NCBI GenBank assembly: GCA_031761405.1 | Contig: JASEVX010000003.1 | Location: 17,694,489-17,758,488 of the forward strand | Length of the DNA: 64,000 bases | DNA from: Serripes groenlandicus | Lineage: Eukaryota > Mollusca > Bivalvia > Cardiida > Cardiidae | Direction of reading: 5' to 3' | Shown here: piece by piece, positions 1 through 11,925 of the stretch | How positions within the stretch are numbered: position 1 is the first letter of the stretch | Layout: each line of letters starts with the position of its first letter | The notes under the pieces: generated by a model | Databases searched by the model: none | What the model was told of the DNA's origin: nothing | The model's input: the letters and a program-made list of their open reading frames with translations, nothing else | Translations under genes and position numbers: made by a program

Positions 1-26
1 ATTCAACTTAAACAGTAATTCATTTA

Positions 27-255
27 TTAACCCTTTCCCTCATACGACAATTCTGCAGCAGACGACTTTGAACATGTTTTGTCAAAAAATAGAAAATCTC
101 CATAATTGAATGGATAACCTATGACAAAGAGTGGAAAACATTGTGGCAAAATGAGACATTGCAGGTTTTGTGCAATTTCTTCTTTTGTCACTATGTTTTC
201 AAAAAGCTATATGCTGCAGAGGCGTCAGAAAGCGTCTATATGAGGGAAAGGGATA
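27..255. mobile_element. TTAA-flanked MITE, copy 1
   Basis: A short non-coding inverted-repeat element. It opens TTAACCCTTTCCCTCATA and closes TATGAGGGAAAGGGATA, so the ends are reverse complements apart from a decayed right TTAA. Next to each end lies a CTGCAG-containing motif (TCTGCAGCAGACGACTTTG on the left). The same structure recurs at 5359, 45394, 50033, 51274, 57440, 58878 and 62932. A TTAA target fits piggyBac- or Kolobok-mobilised MITEs; the mobilising transposase is not in the window. Confidence 0.8.
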
Positions 256-325
256 GATATACTTAAACGTCGAAACGTCTTTAAAATTCAAAAACTAGTC
301 TTTAATGAATCCGTTTATACATCGA

Positions 326-566
326 GGGCTTGGCGTGAAACGGTTGTAACTAAAAACCTATTTTGAAAACCCTTGTTTAAGGGCAATTTTGACCCCTTTG
401 TAAACAATACCAATTTAGATGCCATTGCTCAGAACGAGCAATGGCACCTAAATTTCCATTGTTTACCAAGAAAAATGAGTTAACGCTTATAAAGACTTTA
501 TGGCGAGGTGATAAACCTTGGTAAAAAAAATAGCAATTTTAGTTACAACCGTTTCACACCAAGCCC
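326..566. mobile_element. MITE with about 30-bp terminal inverted repeats
   Basis: The left end GGGCTTGGCGTGAAACGG continuing to about 356 is the near-exact reverse complement of 538-566, which ends ACACCAAGCCC. A second, inner dyad lies around AGAACGAGCAATGG. It is 241 bp with no coding content. No clear target-site duplication was found, so the superfamily is left open. Confidence 0.75.
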
Positions 567-630
567 TTCACATGTAGCAGAAGGTCAGGATGTGTTGAAT
601 AGTAGTATTCACGAAGGTCTAAATATAATT

Positions 631-930
631 AGCCGAGCCCCGGTAACTTAGTCGGTAGCGACGCGGGCTGTCAATCCAGGGGTTGTGAGTTCGAATCCCG
701 GCTCGGCCAACTTTCTTTCCGACGATTGACAAAAGTCAAGCGACATGCGTCATTCGTCTTCCACCAATGGACTAAGTCCATGTGGAAAAGCAGCCAGTTG
801 CTTGGGAAGATTGTTGTGAGGAGTACTGGTGTGAGAAAAACCAGGAAATGCATGAGTAGGTGAACTGGCCGCCGTGATATAACTGAGAAATTGTTAAAAA
901 CGGCGTTAAACCCCAATCAATCAATTAATT
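631..930 (+). mobile_element. tRNA-derived SINE, full length
   Basis: The head (632-708) folds like a tRNA: its first seven bases GCCGAGC pair with GCTCGGC at its end. It has an A-box-like TTAGTCGGTAGCG and a B box GAGTTCGAATCCC, the Pol III internal promoter. The body (709-880) is followed by a conserved 3' segment ending AAAACGGCGTTAAACCCC and a short (AATC)n tail. Related copies lie at 4322, 22725 and 34545. The 58-bp satellite at 59282 appears to derive from this head. It is not called a working tRNA because the anticodon stem does not pair well and it is fused to the body. Confidence 0.85.
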
Positions 931-1332
931 TAAATACAATTGAACTCCGTGCATACACATGGTGAAATGGCCATGTGATATAAGCCTTAATGTAATTGTA
1001 TGCATTATACATTTTGTATCGTTAAACTACGCAGTAGTTGCGCTCCTGGAAAACCAACAATAGGGCATTTGCAGACAGTAAAGACCCAGATTAGCATGCG
1101 AATGTATGTAGTCATAATATTAATAAGGCAGCTTCCATAATAATTCACATTTGCTTTTATACGTCGCTTACAGCGGGATAAGAGTGAATGCCTAAAACAG
1201 GTGATCCGCGTAAGGCGATTTGGGGTCTTATTGACTATCCGAATCGGGATCATATAAAGAGGGTAAATTAGCGCATAACTAACAGGGCTTAAGTTCTTCA
1301 TTTTTATAGAAAGACGAATCTATGAATATATG

Positions 1333-1570
1333 AGTCCCACGAGAAAACGAACATTGTGGACTCTGCGTAAAGTATCGACCCGGATCAGCTTAAGCATGCC
1401 ACGCAGGCTTACCTGGACCGACACTGTTCGTATCCTGTGGATTTTCTGTTTCAGGAATAACTACTGTATACACCTATCCCACTAAGACGGAATGTGTCGG
1501 CCGGATCAGTCTGCGCGGACAGCGCAGGCTGATCTGGTCGATACATTACGCAGATGTCTATCGCCGCAGC
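1333..1570. mobile_element. hairpin MITE, copy 1 of an adjacent pair
   Basis: The left end reads CCCACGAGAAAACGAACATT, followed by a palindromic motif (ACTCTGCGTAAAGTATCGAC) that recurs inverted near 1537-1552 (GGTCGATACATTACGCAGA). This is the style of a MITE family common in heterodont bivalves, recalled rather than searched. It abuts a second copy head to tail. Confidence 0.7.
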
Positions 1571-1805
1571 CTCACGAGAAAACGAACATTGTGGACTCTG
1601 CGTAAAGTATCGGCCCGGATCAGCCTAAGCATGCCAAAAAGGCTAAACCGGACGAACTCTTTTCGCTTCCTGCGGATTTTCCGTTTCAGGAATTACTACT
1701 CTACACCACTATCCCCCTGGGACGGAATGTGTCGGCCCGGCTGATCTTGGTCGATACATTACGCAGAGTCCATAATGTTGGTTTTCTCGCGGGACGGCTC
1801 ATATG
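1571..1805. mobile_element. hairpin MITE, copy 2 of an adjacent pair
   Basis: It restarts with CACGAGAAAACGAACATTG and closes with the inverted partner GTTTTCTCGCGGGACGGCTC at 1780-1800. The outer ends of the pair are ATATGAG and CTCATAT. The two copies share most of their sequence, so the pair arose by tandem duplication or by insertion of one next to the other. Confidence 0.7.
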
Positions 1806-2601
1806 ACCAATCACAGGTGATGATAACGGTTGCATGGATTTAATGGGATCAGTGATAGACCATAGATACGCGATCCGACGTCTAAGTGACAAATACGTAA
1901 TGAGTTTACCATCCGAGGCTGTATGTGTAGCTTTTTTAGTGCTTGATTTCCAAGCATATGACTAGAGATTTTCCTTGTAATAAGAGGTTTTTTTAAATAA
2001 TTTTATAACCATAAGAAAAACAATGTTGATTTCATGTGAGACATCTCGTTATGAGCTGACTCATTTGAATCTGCATTGTTTGCAAAATCCTTAATTTTGC
2101 TATTGGCGCTGAAAGAATTATGTTTGCATTAGCCCTACATTCATTGATAGAGCGAGAGGTCATAGGTCATAGTTCATCACAAACCATTTATCACAAGTGC
2201 ACTTCGAGTTTGCAAAACTGGACCATTTTCCTTATACTAAAAATCCACATGATAGGTTTGGTATATATATGGAAAAGACCTATAGATGAAAGTATTAGTA
2301 TTGTTTAGAGTAAAAAACATTGGCAAAATGTTAAAAAAGGTCGTCTGCTGCAGTACCGTCAGAATATGAAAAGGGTTACCATCGAGATGTTTATCGCGTC
2401 ATTACTGTCAGAGATATATACGAAGAGTGTTAAATGTAGCTGCCGACAGTATATAACTGTCATATCACGACAGCAAGTTCACTACTCATGTCATTCTTGT
2501 TCTTATTTCTTTACACAAGTTCACAAAAACTCAATACAATATGCTTCCAATGTAATTCGTTGCCCTTTTCGTGTAGAGTATAAGTATTGTTCAATGATTG
2601 A
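1806..2601. other. no gene seen; one MITE end fragment
   Basis: AT-rich unique sequence with no convincing exon. At 2295-2372 there is a fragment of the TTAA MITE right end (GTCGTCTGCTGCAG and AAAAGGGTTA). Short open frames here have no recognisable domain. Confidence 0.5.
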
Positions 2602-2664
2602 CTGATCCGGGTCGATACTTTACGCAGAGGCCACAATGCTGGTTTTCTCGTGGGACAGCTCATA
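2602..2664. mobile_element. solo terminus of the CCCACGAGAAAAC MITE
   Basis: It matches the inverted right end of the elements at 1333-1805: GATCCGGGTCGATACTTTA through GGTTTTCTCGTGGGACAGCT. The other half is missing, so this is a truncated copy. Confidence 0.65.
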
Positions 2665-2833
2665 TCTCAATGATCAGCTCGCATTCTTCCTTTGCTTATG
2701 GGAACCTTACCTTGTAGACTCTTTCAGCTAATTGGTGAATTTACGAATACATATTATAAATATAGTTCCTTTATTAAGTCGATGAAAAGCTTTTTTAGCA
2801 TTTTTCTGGTTCTTCTACCGACTCGTTTGTTTG

Positions 2834-2990
2834 TGACAGACAGACAGACGGACAGACCGACAGACCGACAGACATACAGACGGACGGATAGACAAACGAA
2901 TACAGAGAGAGATACATACAGAGAGAAAGAGAGATAGATGGGAATACGTAAACAGAGAAAGAGATAGAGAGAGAGAGAGGAAATATATTG
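2834..2990. repeat. compound microsatellite (GACA/GATA, then GAGA)
   Basis: Tetranucleotide GACA/GACG units to about 2900 grade into GAGA/GATA-rich sequence. It lies in the first intron of the SLC6-like gene just downstream of the splice donor. All three minus-strand frames are open across it (runs of Ser, Leu, Val, Cys), which is a composition artefact and not coding sequence. Confidence 0.9.
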
Positions 2991-3050
2991 AAAGGAGGAA
3001 CAGAGATACAGAGAAAGAAATAAACATACAATGCCCCCACATATATGTAC

Positions 3051-3277
3051 CTGCATGTGATAGGAAACCGCCATATACTCCCAACTCCAACTGTATATCC
3101 CATGATAGCCAGGAAGAATTCTATTTTTCTTCCCCATGTACCCCTATCTCTGTCATGTATATCGTTGGTACTTGAAGAACCTTCTTCTATTGATGGGTCC
3201 ACAAACGTTGTAACATTTTCGCTTAATTCTTCACGTGGTCCGTTCATAGTTTTACCACATTTGTGTAATAAATCCAT
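3051..3277 (-). CDS. SLC6-type Na+-coupled symporter, first coding exon
   Basis: SLC6 (neurotransmitter:sodium symporter) proteins are 12-pass plasma-membrane carriers that couple Na+ (often Cl-) to uptake of amino acids, monoamines or osmolytes. This exon encodes about 75 residues: a hydrophilic N-terminal tail, then RGTWGRKIEFFLAIMGY and VGVGSIWRFPITC, the family signature spanning transmembrane helix 1. The first ATG in frame is at 3277 (MDLLHKC); the frame is open further upstream without an ATG. The exon ends ATGCAG|GTACAT, a good donor, leaving phase 2. The usual GN before WRFP is GS here; that Asn normally binds Na1. Remaining exons would lie leftwards; none was recognised in 1-2750, so the gene probably continues outside the window. 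Subfamily unassigned. Confidence 0.8.
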
Positions 3278-4321
3278 ATGAGCTTCTCGCACAATGTTGA
3301 TCAACTGACGTTTTACAAGATTGCCTCGAAAACCTTCGAAAATCCGAATGTGTTCGTTATTTTCCGGCGTTTTACGTTAACCGGACGCATACGAGAACCT
3401 TTCGTAAATCCGAATAGAAGGTCAAATCCAAAATAATAAATAAATGGGAGGTAATCTTAAAAATCTTATGTTTGTTTTCCAGACTTGTTTACCTTTTCCA
3501 AAAAGTTAAAGTTTCAATCAAATTGGTCCGAAGCTAGTCGCTGCATATGGTGTAATATGAGCCAGCTATATCACAGTCGATTTTGGATACCCTTAATAAA
3601 ATCAATGTACATTTAACATTGCATCCAAAATAACGGATAAAATAGCTCACGGTCAAAAACAATATAGGAAGATTCAGAGCAATTTGAAAACTTCCTCTTT
3701 TTTTACTCTGTCAGTAAATTACGCAAAGAACATTTCTGATGACTTTTGAATTAAAGCTTTTGATTTGGAAAAGTTGATACAATTGCTTGTGGATGAAAGG
3801 TTTACGATTCTGCATGATGTTTCGAGCATACTATTGTTAATATAAGATCATCTCCTTTTTCAAATTCACCCGACCACGGCGTTTTGATGGAGGTGTATGG
3901 TGCTTGTCAATTATAAAGAACAGTGCATGAAACAATTCGCATGTGCTTACACGTGTAAGTTGCATACTTACGCCTCTATTGCATTGGATATGAACTCATA
4001 CTAACCATTTCGCCCATACAGACACATTTAAGCGTATCTTCAGCTACATCAATTTATCAATGTGCCACGAAGTTTTCAGCTCTATCCATTTATCATATGC
4101 TCATTTACAGAGATTTATCATAAGTTGCCAATAATTTTGTTAAAATCGTCTCCTGTAAAATGGTTCAAAAGGGAATGGGAAAGGGTTTAGTTTTCAAATG
4201 GTACTGGCCTTTGAAAATGAGGTTCATTTCATATTACATGTACGATATCAGAGGCCACTATTCTCACCTCACCTGTAACATTTGTCATAAAGAAATGTTG
4301 TTCATAGATTGTTAGCCCATG
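3278..4321. other. upstream flank of the SLC6-like exon, no gene seen
   Basis: Expected to contain the 5' UTR and promoter of the minus-strand SLC6-like gene if the ATG at 3277 is used. No TATA box or clear core promoter could be fixed by eye. No repeat was recognised. Confidence 0.4.
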
Positions 4322-4449
4322 GTTGAAAGACGAATGACGGTTGTCACAGTGACATTTGACAAACATCGGAAAGAATGTTGACCGAGCTGGGATTCGAACT
4401 CACAACCCCTGGATTGATAGCTACCGACTGAGCTAACGGGGCTCGGCTA
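4322..4449 (-). mobile_element. tRNA-derived SINE, truncated
   Basis: Read on the minus strand it begins AGCCGAGCCCCGTTAGCTCA, an A-box region, followed by a B box GAGTTCGAATCCC and the start of the SINE body (CATTCGTCTTTC). The 3' half is missing. Same family as 631-930. Confidence 0.8.
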
Positions 4450-5358
4450 CCTCATTATACAATATTTGTTTGTATTTTGTGTAGTCTTTACACTATCATG
4501 CAATACTCCTTTATACTATGTACACTGACTAATGTGTCAGGTGCATACTCTGTTTCGTTGTGTGCACACTTCATTATACTATGTATACTGATCGTTCTGT
4601 CTTGTGAATTCTCCATTTCGTTATGAGTATATACCTCATTATGTCGTTTGTGATATACACACAGAACGATGTAGAATACAAGTCATGTTTCTTAACTCAT
4701 CCTTTATACTATTTTAGGAGATGTATTAATAAGCATCGCTGATTAATTTGATAAGCTCAATTGTATTGGTTTCTGTAGTAAATGAAGCTCTTCAATTTGT
4801 GTCATTGTATTAAAACTGAAAATCATTCCATTCCTTTAGTTCTTTGTGTGCATGGATTGTTTTAGCTAAAAATAATATTCTTAATTTGATCCACGCTTAA
4901 AAGATATCTTGGTAAAAAGCTGATAGCTGGTAAATTTCATTCAGAAATTATTTAAGTGGACCAAAATATCAATCAAGAAAACGAGCATATTTTAGGTATT
5001 GTTTGTTCAAAGTAATTTCTAGTCAAATACAACTGTCAGTTTGGGTAGACAGAACTCGTTTAAGACAGCGGATTTTTGTTTTGAATTATTCAAAACTACA
5101 ATCATACCTTTACCTATTAATTTTTTTGTCTGATTTTTGTGTTACTTCTAGCGGAACAGCTTCATTTAACGAAATAGTGACGTTATCGGTTACTAGTATT
5201 GATTGGAAAATATATTGTATTTTGGCAATAGCGTTAATTATATATTTTGTTTTTGTTTTTAGGGAGAATATGTAAGGAGATATTATGCTTCCTTGTCTTG
5301 TTGATCGAGTTACCTCAAATTTGCACAATTTCAAGAACAAGCAGAATCTATTCTTCGT
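4450..5358. other. no gene seen; degenerate short tandem units
   Basis: Around 4480-4640 the phrase TATACTATGTACACTGA and variants recur roughly every 70 bases, a decayed tandem repeat. The rest is AT-rich with only short frames of no recognisable content. Confidence 0.4.
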
Positions 5359-5530
5359 TTAACCCTTTCCCACATACATCTAATAGGCAGCGGACGACTT
5401 TGAAAATACACATGCAAAATTGTGGGCATAAGTAAAAAATACTCATTTTTAGCAATTTCTCCTTTTGTTACATTGTTTTCATAAGAAGTATGTTTCAGAG
5501 GCTTTAGAAAGCGTCTATGTATAGGATTGC
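5359..5530. mobile_element. TTAA-flanked MITE, copy 2
   Basis: It opens TTAACCCTTTCCCACATAC with the usual GACGACTTTGAAAA subterminal motif and AGCAATTTCTCCTTTTGT in the interior. The right end is eroded (AAGCGTCTATGTATAGGA). Same family as 27-255. Confidence 0.75.
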
Positions 5531-6886
5531 TTTGATTTATCGACATAGTCAAATACTTCTCGTATTTGTCGTATATTAATACTTTTATAACTGATTATAA
5601 TGTATCCTTGCTGACAAACCAGTTCTGATAACGGTATTTCTGTAAACGTTTTGATAAAGACTTTTTGTAATCGACGCTTAAGAAAGAAAAATTACACCAG
5701 TTTCAAATGTTTTCTGACGTGTGATAATATGGCTATGTATATTGTGTAACTGGAATAGCCATTATCTAGTCATTCAACGACACTATTTTCTTGTTTCGAC
5801 TTATCACTTATGATATATTTCTACAGTAAAACCTTAAATTGTAGGAATTGTGTTCGATTTCAAAAATAGCATTAGTGACTTTCTTGTTACATATAATGAG
5901 TGATGTAATTGATGCATGTGTTCGACTGAGCGTGGTGTTTCATTCATAGTCTAATGTTCTGAAATCAAATTCTGTAGTTTAGCATTTGTTTCATTATATA
6001 TTAAAATAGTATAATTTATTGTTGTAACTTTAACGGAAGAGATCAATACTTCCCACATTGTCTGTACATTGCAAGTGTTGCTAATGTCTTTAAAGTTTAA
6101 AATCAGTTATCATTTACTTGATTGAATCTTTATTAATTAGTTCAATTACACAGGTCTTGTTTCACAATGAATAGTTGATAATATGCACCGTTATGTCCAA
6201 AGGTTCAAAAGTATTAATCACACGAGAAAGGTTTTGTACTGGGCCTAAATCTCTAATCAATCAATGCAAGCCAATGTAAATACTGTTTTTCCTATGTCAC
6301 TTACTGTCCTGTCTTTGATAGCTCCATAGTAACACGGGTTTTCTTATTGTAGCGTGACACTAATCCCCAAGTAAAAATAACTTAATCAGAGACAATCGCT
6401 ATCTGACTTTGATCAGGTACGAGCACACATCATTGCCATCTGAACAAAGTTATTGTCTGCCTCTGCACGTGCTGTTGCCAGATATCTTCTTGTTTGCCAC
6501 TATCCCACTGCTGATCTCAATTAGAGCTGCTTCTTCGCCAATCACAACCGGATTTAGGCTACGGGTATGCTCATGGAATGACTCATGATCCTCGATGTAC
6601 TTTAATCATAGTACCGAAAACATACCAGGAAAACATCCCCCAACTCAGCTAAATTTCATGTTCATTGCATATTCCCTTTTTATGCCATCTACGGGCTAAG
6701 AGATATGGCTACATGTATGCTCGTGGAATGTCTCATGATCCTCGATTAAAAGGTTGTTAAACAGGTTAACCAGCTGCCTCTTCTTTTGAGCAAGTGGACC
6801 TGGCTTGCTTCAGTAGCCCTGGCACTTCTAGTGACACTCCTTGTGTTATAAATAGGCTGCATTTTGACTTGTGTGTTTGAAAGTGA
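5531..6886. other. no gene seen
   Basis: AT-rich sequence. A short phrase (GCTCATGGAATGACTCATGATCCTCGAT style) occurs near 6570 and 6718, suggesting an old local duplication. No exon with domain content was recognised. Confidence 0.4.
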
Positions 6887-7143
6887 AAATAGAGAATGCT
6901 AAACACCGGTGTTGTACGGGCCCAATTTGGTCCAAAATGACGGTAACCATTTTCGCCTGGTAAGTTCTTTCTTGCATAATGCATGACCCCACATTTTCGT
7001 TGGATTATTTTAAAGCTAGGAGGGAACTTGTTTCAATGATATATATGCTCTACATGAGAATCGCTTAGAAAGTGTGACAAATGAGGACTGAAACTGGTCG
7101 ATTTACATGGAAACTAAGAAGGAATTTTGTTGGTGTATTTTAA
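6887..7143. repeat. dispersed repeat, copy 1 (pair with 47517-47782)
   Basis: About 260 bp shared with 47517-47782 in the same orientation, including AACACCGGTNTT, GACGGTAACCATTTTCGCCT, CATAATGCATGACC and TCGATTTACATGGAAAC. Neither copy has an obvious terminal repeat. Frames across it are interrupted at different places in the two copies, so it is not treated as coding. Confidence 0.75.
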
Positions 7144-8520
7144 CCTATATCTTCCAAACGGAATATTTCATGTTCATTGTAAAGTCCTTAATTGTGTCAT
7201 ATACAGGCCAAGGGATAATCCTTAATAAGGCAGAACAATCAATGACGGAGACAGTATTTACATTACTAGAGGTACCTGCTTTCAACTCTATACTACAACA
7301 TTTTAAAATACCCTCTTTCCCTCATCACTTTTCTCACAAAGAAAACGACCATTTTACTCACCACATCTAGTTCAACATTGAATTACTGAGTGTATACAAC
7401 ACTTATACAATATAAATCCTTGTTGCAAAAACATAATCTACTTCAAATGATAATATATTCTACAATTACCGTATCGGTATAAAACACAATGCTGAGACTC
7501 AGATAAATCTTGAATATAACCCTTGTCTCAATTGCTCAGAAATATATCTAAAATAGAATTAAAAAACTCCATTTACCCTACATATATATAGGCTAACATC
7601 TCATACCAATCTATATCTTGATCCCCTGCCAGAGTTTTGAAAACACAACAAATATCAAATTACCACTTGACAGCGTTTGCGCACCCACTTTAAGAAATTG
7701 CTTATATATATTTTTTCAGAAACTTATTTTATTTTTTGTTGAGAAGAATTTGGGTTTCTCGATTGATATTCGACTTATGGTCAAGCGGTAACAACACATC
7801 CGGTAAGGTACAGTAGTGATGCTTACACAATGGTGTGTGACGATCGACTAAACGAACGTCTTGGACAATACAACATGTATTTAAATACATTCTGTCTTTG
7901 GAAAATAAAATGTTTGAACTTCTTGTAAACACGTTAGAAACAGTTTGATTTTAGTATTGAGATTTTTGCAGTTTCCGAAAAATTATTATACACACGCGTG
8001 AACAACCGTTTGATTTTGCAATTTGCAGTATCTGAATAATATGTAAATTCCTCAGACTGCCACATAATTAACAAAATCAACCTAAGCAGGTTTTTCGCAG
8101 TTCATGAAGAGCGATTTAGAACCATATACCGCCTAAGTATATTAAAGTCTTGACATTGGACCAAAATTAGATCTGCATCTGACCTACTTTTGGCACAAAA
8201 AGGTCTCACTAAAACCCTGTATCGGCATGACAATATAAGCTTCTTAAAACACTTCTTTTTCGTAAAATGTAGCTAAGAGTGTGACTGCACAAATGTACTG
8301 GCTGATCTGGCATCACACTGTTCACATAAAACCAACTTTAACCCTTTCCTACGGACAGGCTTACATGTTCTGTATGGCTACAATAAATGTTGAATAAAGC
8401 TTTAGTTTACCTACTCAAGAGACCATTGACTCAAACATTGACTCAAACATGTATCACTAACGATGCTAATTAAATGAGAAGGTCACCTTCATAAATCATT
8501 CACCTCATGTCCTATTTTAG
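7144..8520. other. no gene seen; eroded repeat sequence
   Basis: The stretch around 7826-7870 (CAATGGTGTGTGACGATC and GTCTTGGACAA) occurs inverted at 46589-46632, and 7375-7440 resembles 46395-46460 in direct orientation. This suggests remnants of one dispersed element in both regions. No coding exon was recognised. Confidence 0.4.
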
Positions 8521-9130
8521 AACAATTTCGAAATGTTTGGAAAGTTGGAATAATGGTTTTGAACCCTCTTTGTCAAAGTGAAAGAAGATAATAAATGTAT
8601 GAATAATGTTTTATTTCCTTCTACATGAAACAGTTAATTGACATAGTTTTCTTTGAATTTCAAAGGAACTGTGTTGTACCTTTTCCAAATTATAAAACAA
8701 GAAACAAATTTAATGTAGGTTTCATCTTAGATAGTATTTAGCAATTACTAGAGCACGTCTCAAATCAGAGGCTGACCTCCAGGACTATCTCAACCTGTGT
8801 ATTCGGCAGTTCAATTCAATACCATTACAGTTGAAAAGATTATGGGAATATGAGAATTTGCCTACTTTGAGCTTATTGATTGAAAAGTACATTTTAGTTT
8901 GAAACCAAGCTGGGAACTGCTTTCTGTTTACCTGTTGTCCTCTTTTAGTGACTCTTGAACTATTTGGAAAATCGGAAGAATGGTTTTGGTTCCATTGATA
9001 TGAACACATTATAGAATAAATATCAACCGGTTTTTCAAAACCGACTATGTAAATATGTTTCGTTGTTGTTGTTTCTGTTAGCATTGTGGCGTTACTCATT
9101 TTGAGCGTATGGTTTAAAACCAGGGATATC
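8521..9130. repeat. degenerate local duplication
   Basis: A phrase with CCTNTTTTAG, ATTTGGAAA and GGAAGAATGGTTTTG-like words occurs at about 8510-8570 and again at 8936-8995. The units resemble the degenerate repeat at 49345-49990 and 61290-61660. Confidence 0.4.
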
Positions 9131-9850
9131 AGGGTAAGGATTGACAAACAATAAAGCGGTTCACTGAAATGTCAGTTTCATCGATTTTGATACTTGATTG
9201 GTTTGTCTGGTCTTTTGCCTTTTGACATTTCAATTATCTGTTAATTTACTGCATACTTTAACCTAAGTAAATATCGCCAGCATTTTTCAGCGAAATGGTT
9301 TTTATCTGTCAGTTTGCCATGCATTATTAATTCAGTAATTATCTACAACATTATTTTCGGTTCCAGATTGCCTTGGTATATAGTGTAGTTATCGGACTGG
9401 CATTACTAACATCTGACCTGACACTCGGAGATTTGGCAATAAATGGTAATATTGATGAAATTGCATACTTGTTAACTGGCTGATAAGTTTAAGCCCAATC
9501 AATCAATCAATTGCACATTGACGAAGGTACATCGAAGCATCAAATATAGAACAAAAGATGGTAGGCATTTTACCTTAAATTTCTGCAGTGTAATTGGTCA
9601 AGAGATACGAAGATCCGACATTAAATGATAATATCGATCAAATCACATATATGTAAAGTAGGTGATTAGTATTTTTCAATACAGAAACGTTCATCGAAAA
9701 TCTACTGTTTATATTTGGTTTGACCCCAGATAACGCTAAGTTTAAAAAACTTTACCCGTATTTTATATATATTTAATGCTTCGATGTTACAACGAAATGT
9801 GTGCAAGCGATTAATTAATTGATTGATTGTTCTTTGGATGACCCTCTACC
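9131..9850. other. no gene seen; SINE-like (AATC) tail
   Basis: At about 9490-9512 there is GCCCAATCAATCAATCAATT, the kind of tail seen on the SINE at 631-930, but no recognisable SINE body precedes it. The rest is AT-rich. Confidence 0.4.
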
Positions 9851-9862
9851 AAGATGGCCGCC
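9851..9862 (+). promoter_or_regulatory. YY1-type motif AAGATGGCCGCC
   Basis: AAGATGGCCGCC matches the animal YY1 core-promoter motif, which often lies just downstream of a transcription start. A GC-rich stretch follows. No exon downstream was recognised, so its use is unknown. Confidence 0.35.
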
Positions 9863-10009
9863 AGGGCACGGGGCTCCTTTTCCTTATATGGTATATACTA
9901 AAACTAAACACATATCTTAAACTACAGGCCCGATTCGAAAATAAATTAGCAAAACTCAAAGTTTGTTGGAAAACATAGCTGCCGAGTGCAGGCCTCGCGT
10001 TCCTTATTA

Positions 10010-10032
10010 GTCGCCGGGCAGAAGCCCGCGAC
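10010..10032. repeat. GC-rich hairpin
   Basis: GTCGCCGGGC, loop AGAA, GCCCGCGAC: nine to ten pairs with one unpaired C. It sits in an otherwise AT-rich stretch, next to CpG-containing GCCTCGCGTTCC. It may be part of a dispersed repeat; no function is claimed. Confidence 0.5.
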
Positions 10033-11925
10033 TTCTATTTTTAATAGGTTTTCGGAAATCACATGGGAGGGGGGATTATTATTAGGAAGAAACACATTTA
10101 GATGTCTTGAACATATTACAATTGTGTTTGTTTAAAAACACTAAGTAATGACACATCTAAAATGAAATAAATATTCCGATGTTTTAGGTATTTTCAGTTT
10201 CTTTTTTTTTGACTCGCATTTATGTTTTTTTGTTTTATTTACGAAGACAAAACAGTCCCTATTAGCTAGACTGGCATACTTTATTTTACACTATATACTA
10301 CATGTACTCAGAAGGCGATAACTACAAACCTTTACGTCGCAGTCTAATTTGTTTACATACGCGCACCTGCTTGAAGCGTGACTCGCGAATACCAACTGCG
10401 TAGATCAATCTCCTTTGCAGAGAGCCGTCTCTTTACACTCACTTACACATAGTAAATCGTAGGTGATTTAAAATGTTTATTTGGTTCGAAACAAATGAAG
10501 AAAAGAACAAACCGAGATTAAACTAGTTTTAATAGAAAAATTACTTTGAACAAACACTCTCTGCCTATAAAGAGAGTTTCAAGAACGACACATCTGCGAA
10601 TAAGAAAGAATCGGGTCTTTCGTACTAAATTAGTTCGTCCTTGACAATTTTAAATGTGTCATTTAATTCCCTAAAGGCATATTGCTTCCGATCTGCATAT
10701 TGTTATGCATCATTGACACAAGGGCGCTCATCATAATATCATTTTAAAACATGAGTGGTTTGTTATTTTCGTTATAAAAAAGGAAGGAAAGAATTAAAAT
10801 AAATTAACATGTTGTAGGGCTCAGTTTATGTTCGAAATTAAGTTTAAATTATACAACCATTTCAATGAGATTTAACTGTTTAGTTGATATTATATTTCGA
10901 AGGTGGTCTAATCTATAAATATTGGACTACATTTCAACATTTGTTAAAGTATGATATAATTAGGATGCCAAGCTAATATCATTTTGAGAAAAAGAGAAAA
11001 CTCATGTCTTGCGATTTAACCCTTAACTCATTGTTTTAAAAGTAGATTGCTGCAAAGGTGTCCACTGTTGACTTTAATAGAGGAAAGGTAAAATGACGTG
11101 CTATTGCATGCAAATCCTAAATTGTCTGTTTTGTGGTTTTATTGAAAGATAATAAAATTCAAATATTCTGACAAACAACTTGAAAAGTGTATGTGTAATT
11201 CACAAATCTTATTATTATTCCTTAATGAAAGCACTGTATACATACTAAGACTAATCATAGGCAAGCTTTCTTATTTCCATTACTGTTTATGATCAATAAT
11301 TAGTTGGATGTGTGTATGGTCAACCTACTTTGGAATGGAGATTGATCATAAACAATGAATGGCTTCAATTATCATTCACTTCGTTGACAAAACAATGCAA
11401 GTTATGATACATTTTCACTTGACCCCAACCCTGTGGTTCCAATATGCCCCTCAGTTGATAACTGTTTATTCAACTACTATAATGTTAGTGTTATGTATAA
11501 CTGCACTATGGATATCCGGCGACATTGATGCGTTGCATCAACTTTCTCTTGTATTCATTCATATATACTTGTTTTATAGCAAATACAAACAGAATAACAT
11601 AACTAAGAGATTACGGATTTACAGAAGATTTACAGAAGAGAATAACATAAACAGTTAACTAACACAGTTGTCATTTTTAACCACTTTACCGCACGAAGAT
11701 GATTTGCAAGTCCGTCGCGAAAAGTGCAGGCCAAGATCAATCTTCCTATCTATAGTCTGATCCTGTACTGCACTTTGCACTTATGATTTCATACATGTAC
11801 AAAGACTACGCAATCGCGTTAGAATTTTGATGGGATCTGGTTTATCGCTGTTTACTGAGAAAAGACCGCACAAAGATGCGATCCGATCCCAGCACACATC
11901 GCTTTGTTTCTAAATTTAATCAAAG
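10033..11925. other. no gene seen
   Basis: AT-rich. A decayed TTAA-MITE-like stretch lies at 11020-11095 (TTAACCCTTAACTC through GAGGAAAGGTAA). The open frame at 11359-11658 has hydrophobic stretches but no recognisable domain, splice context or homology, and is not called. Confidence 0.4.

Noticed and set aside
632..708. A functional tRNA gene
   Set aside because: Acceptor arms pair and A and B boxes are present, but the anticodon stem is poor and the sequence runs into a SINE body repeated elsewhere.
2754..3050. Extension of the SLC6-like frame and two other minus frames through the microsatellite
   Set aside because: All three frames are open only because of the GACA/GAGA composition; the splice donor at 3051/3050 ends the exon.
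11359..11658. A 99-codon plus-strand frame with hydrophobic stretches
   Set aside because: No domain, no supporting splice signals and AT-rich composition; treated as chance.
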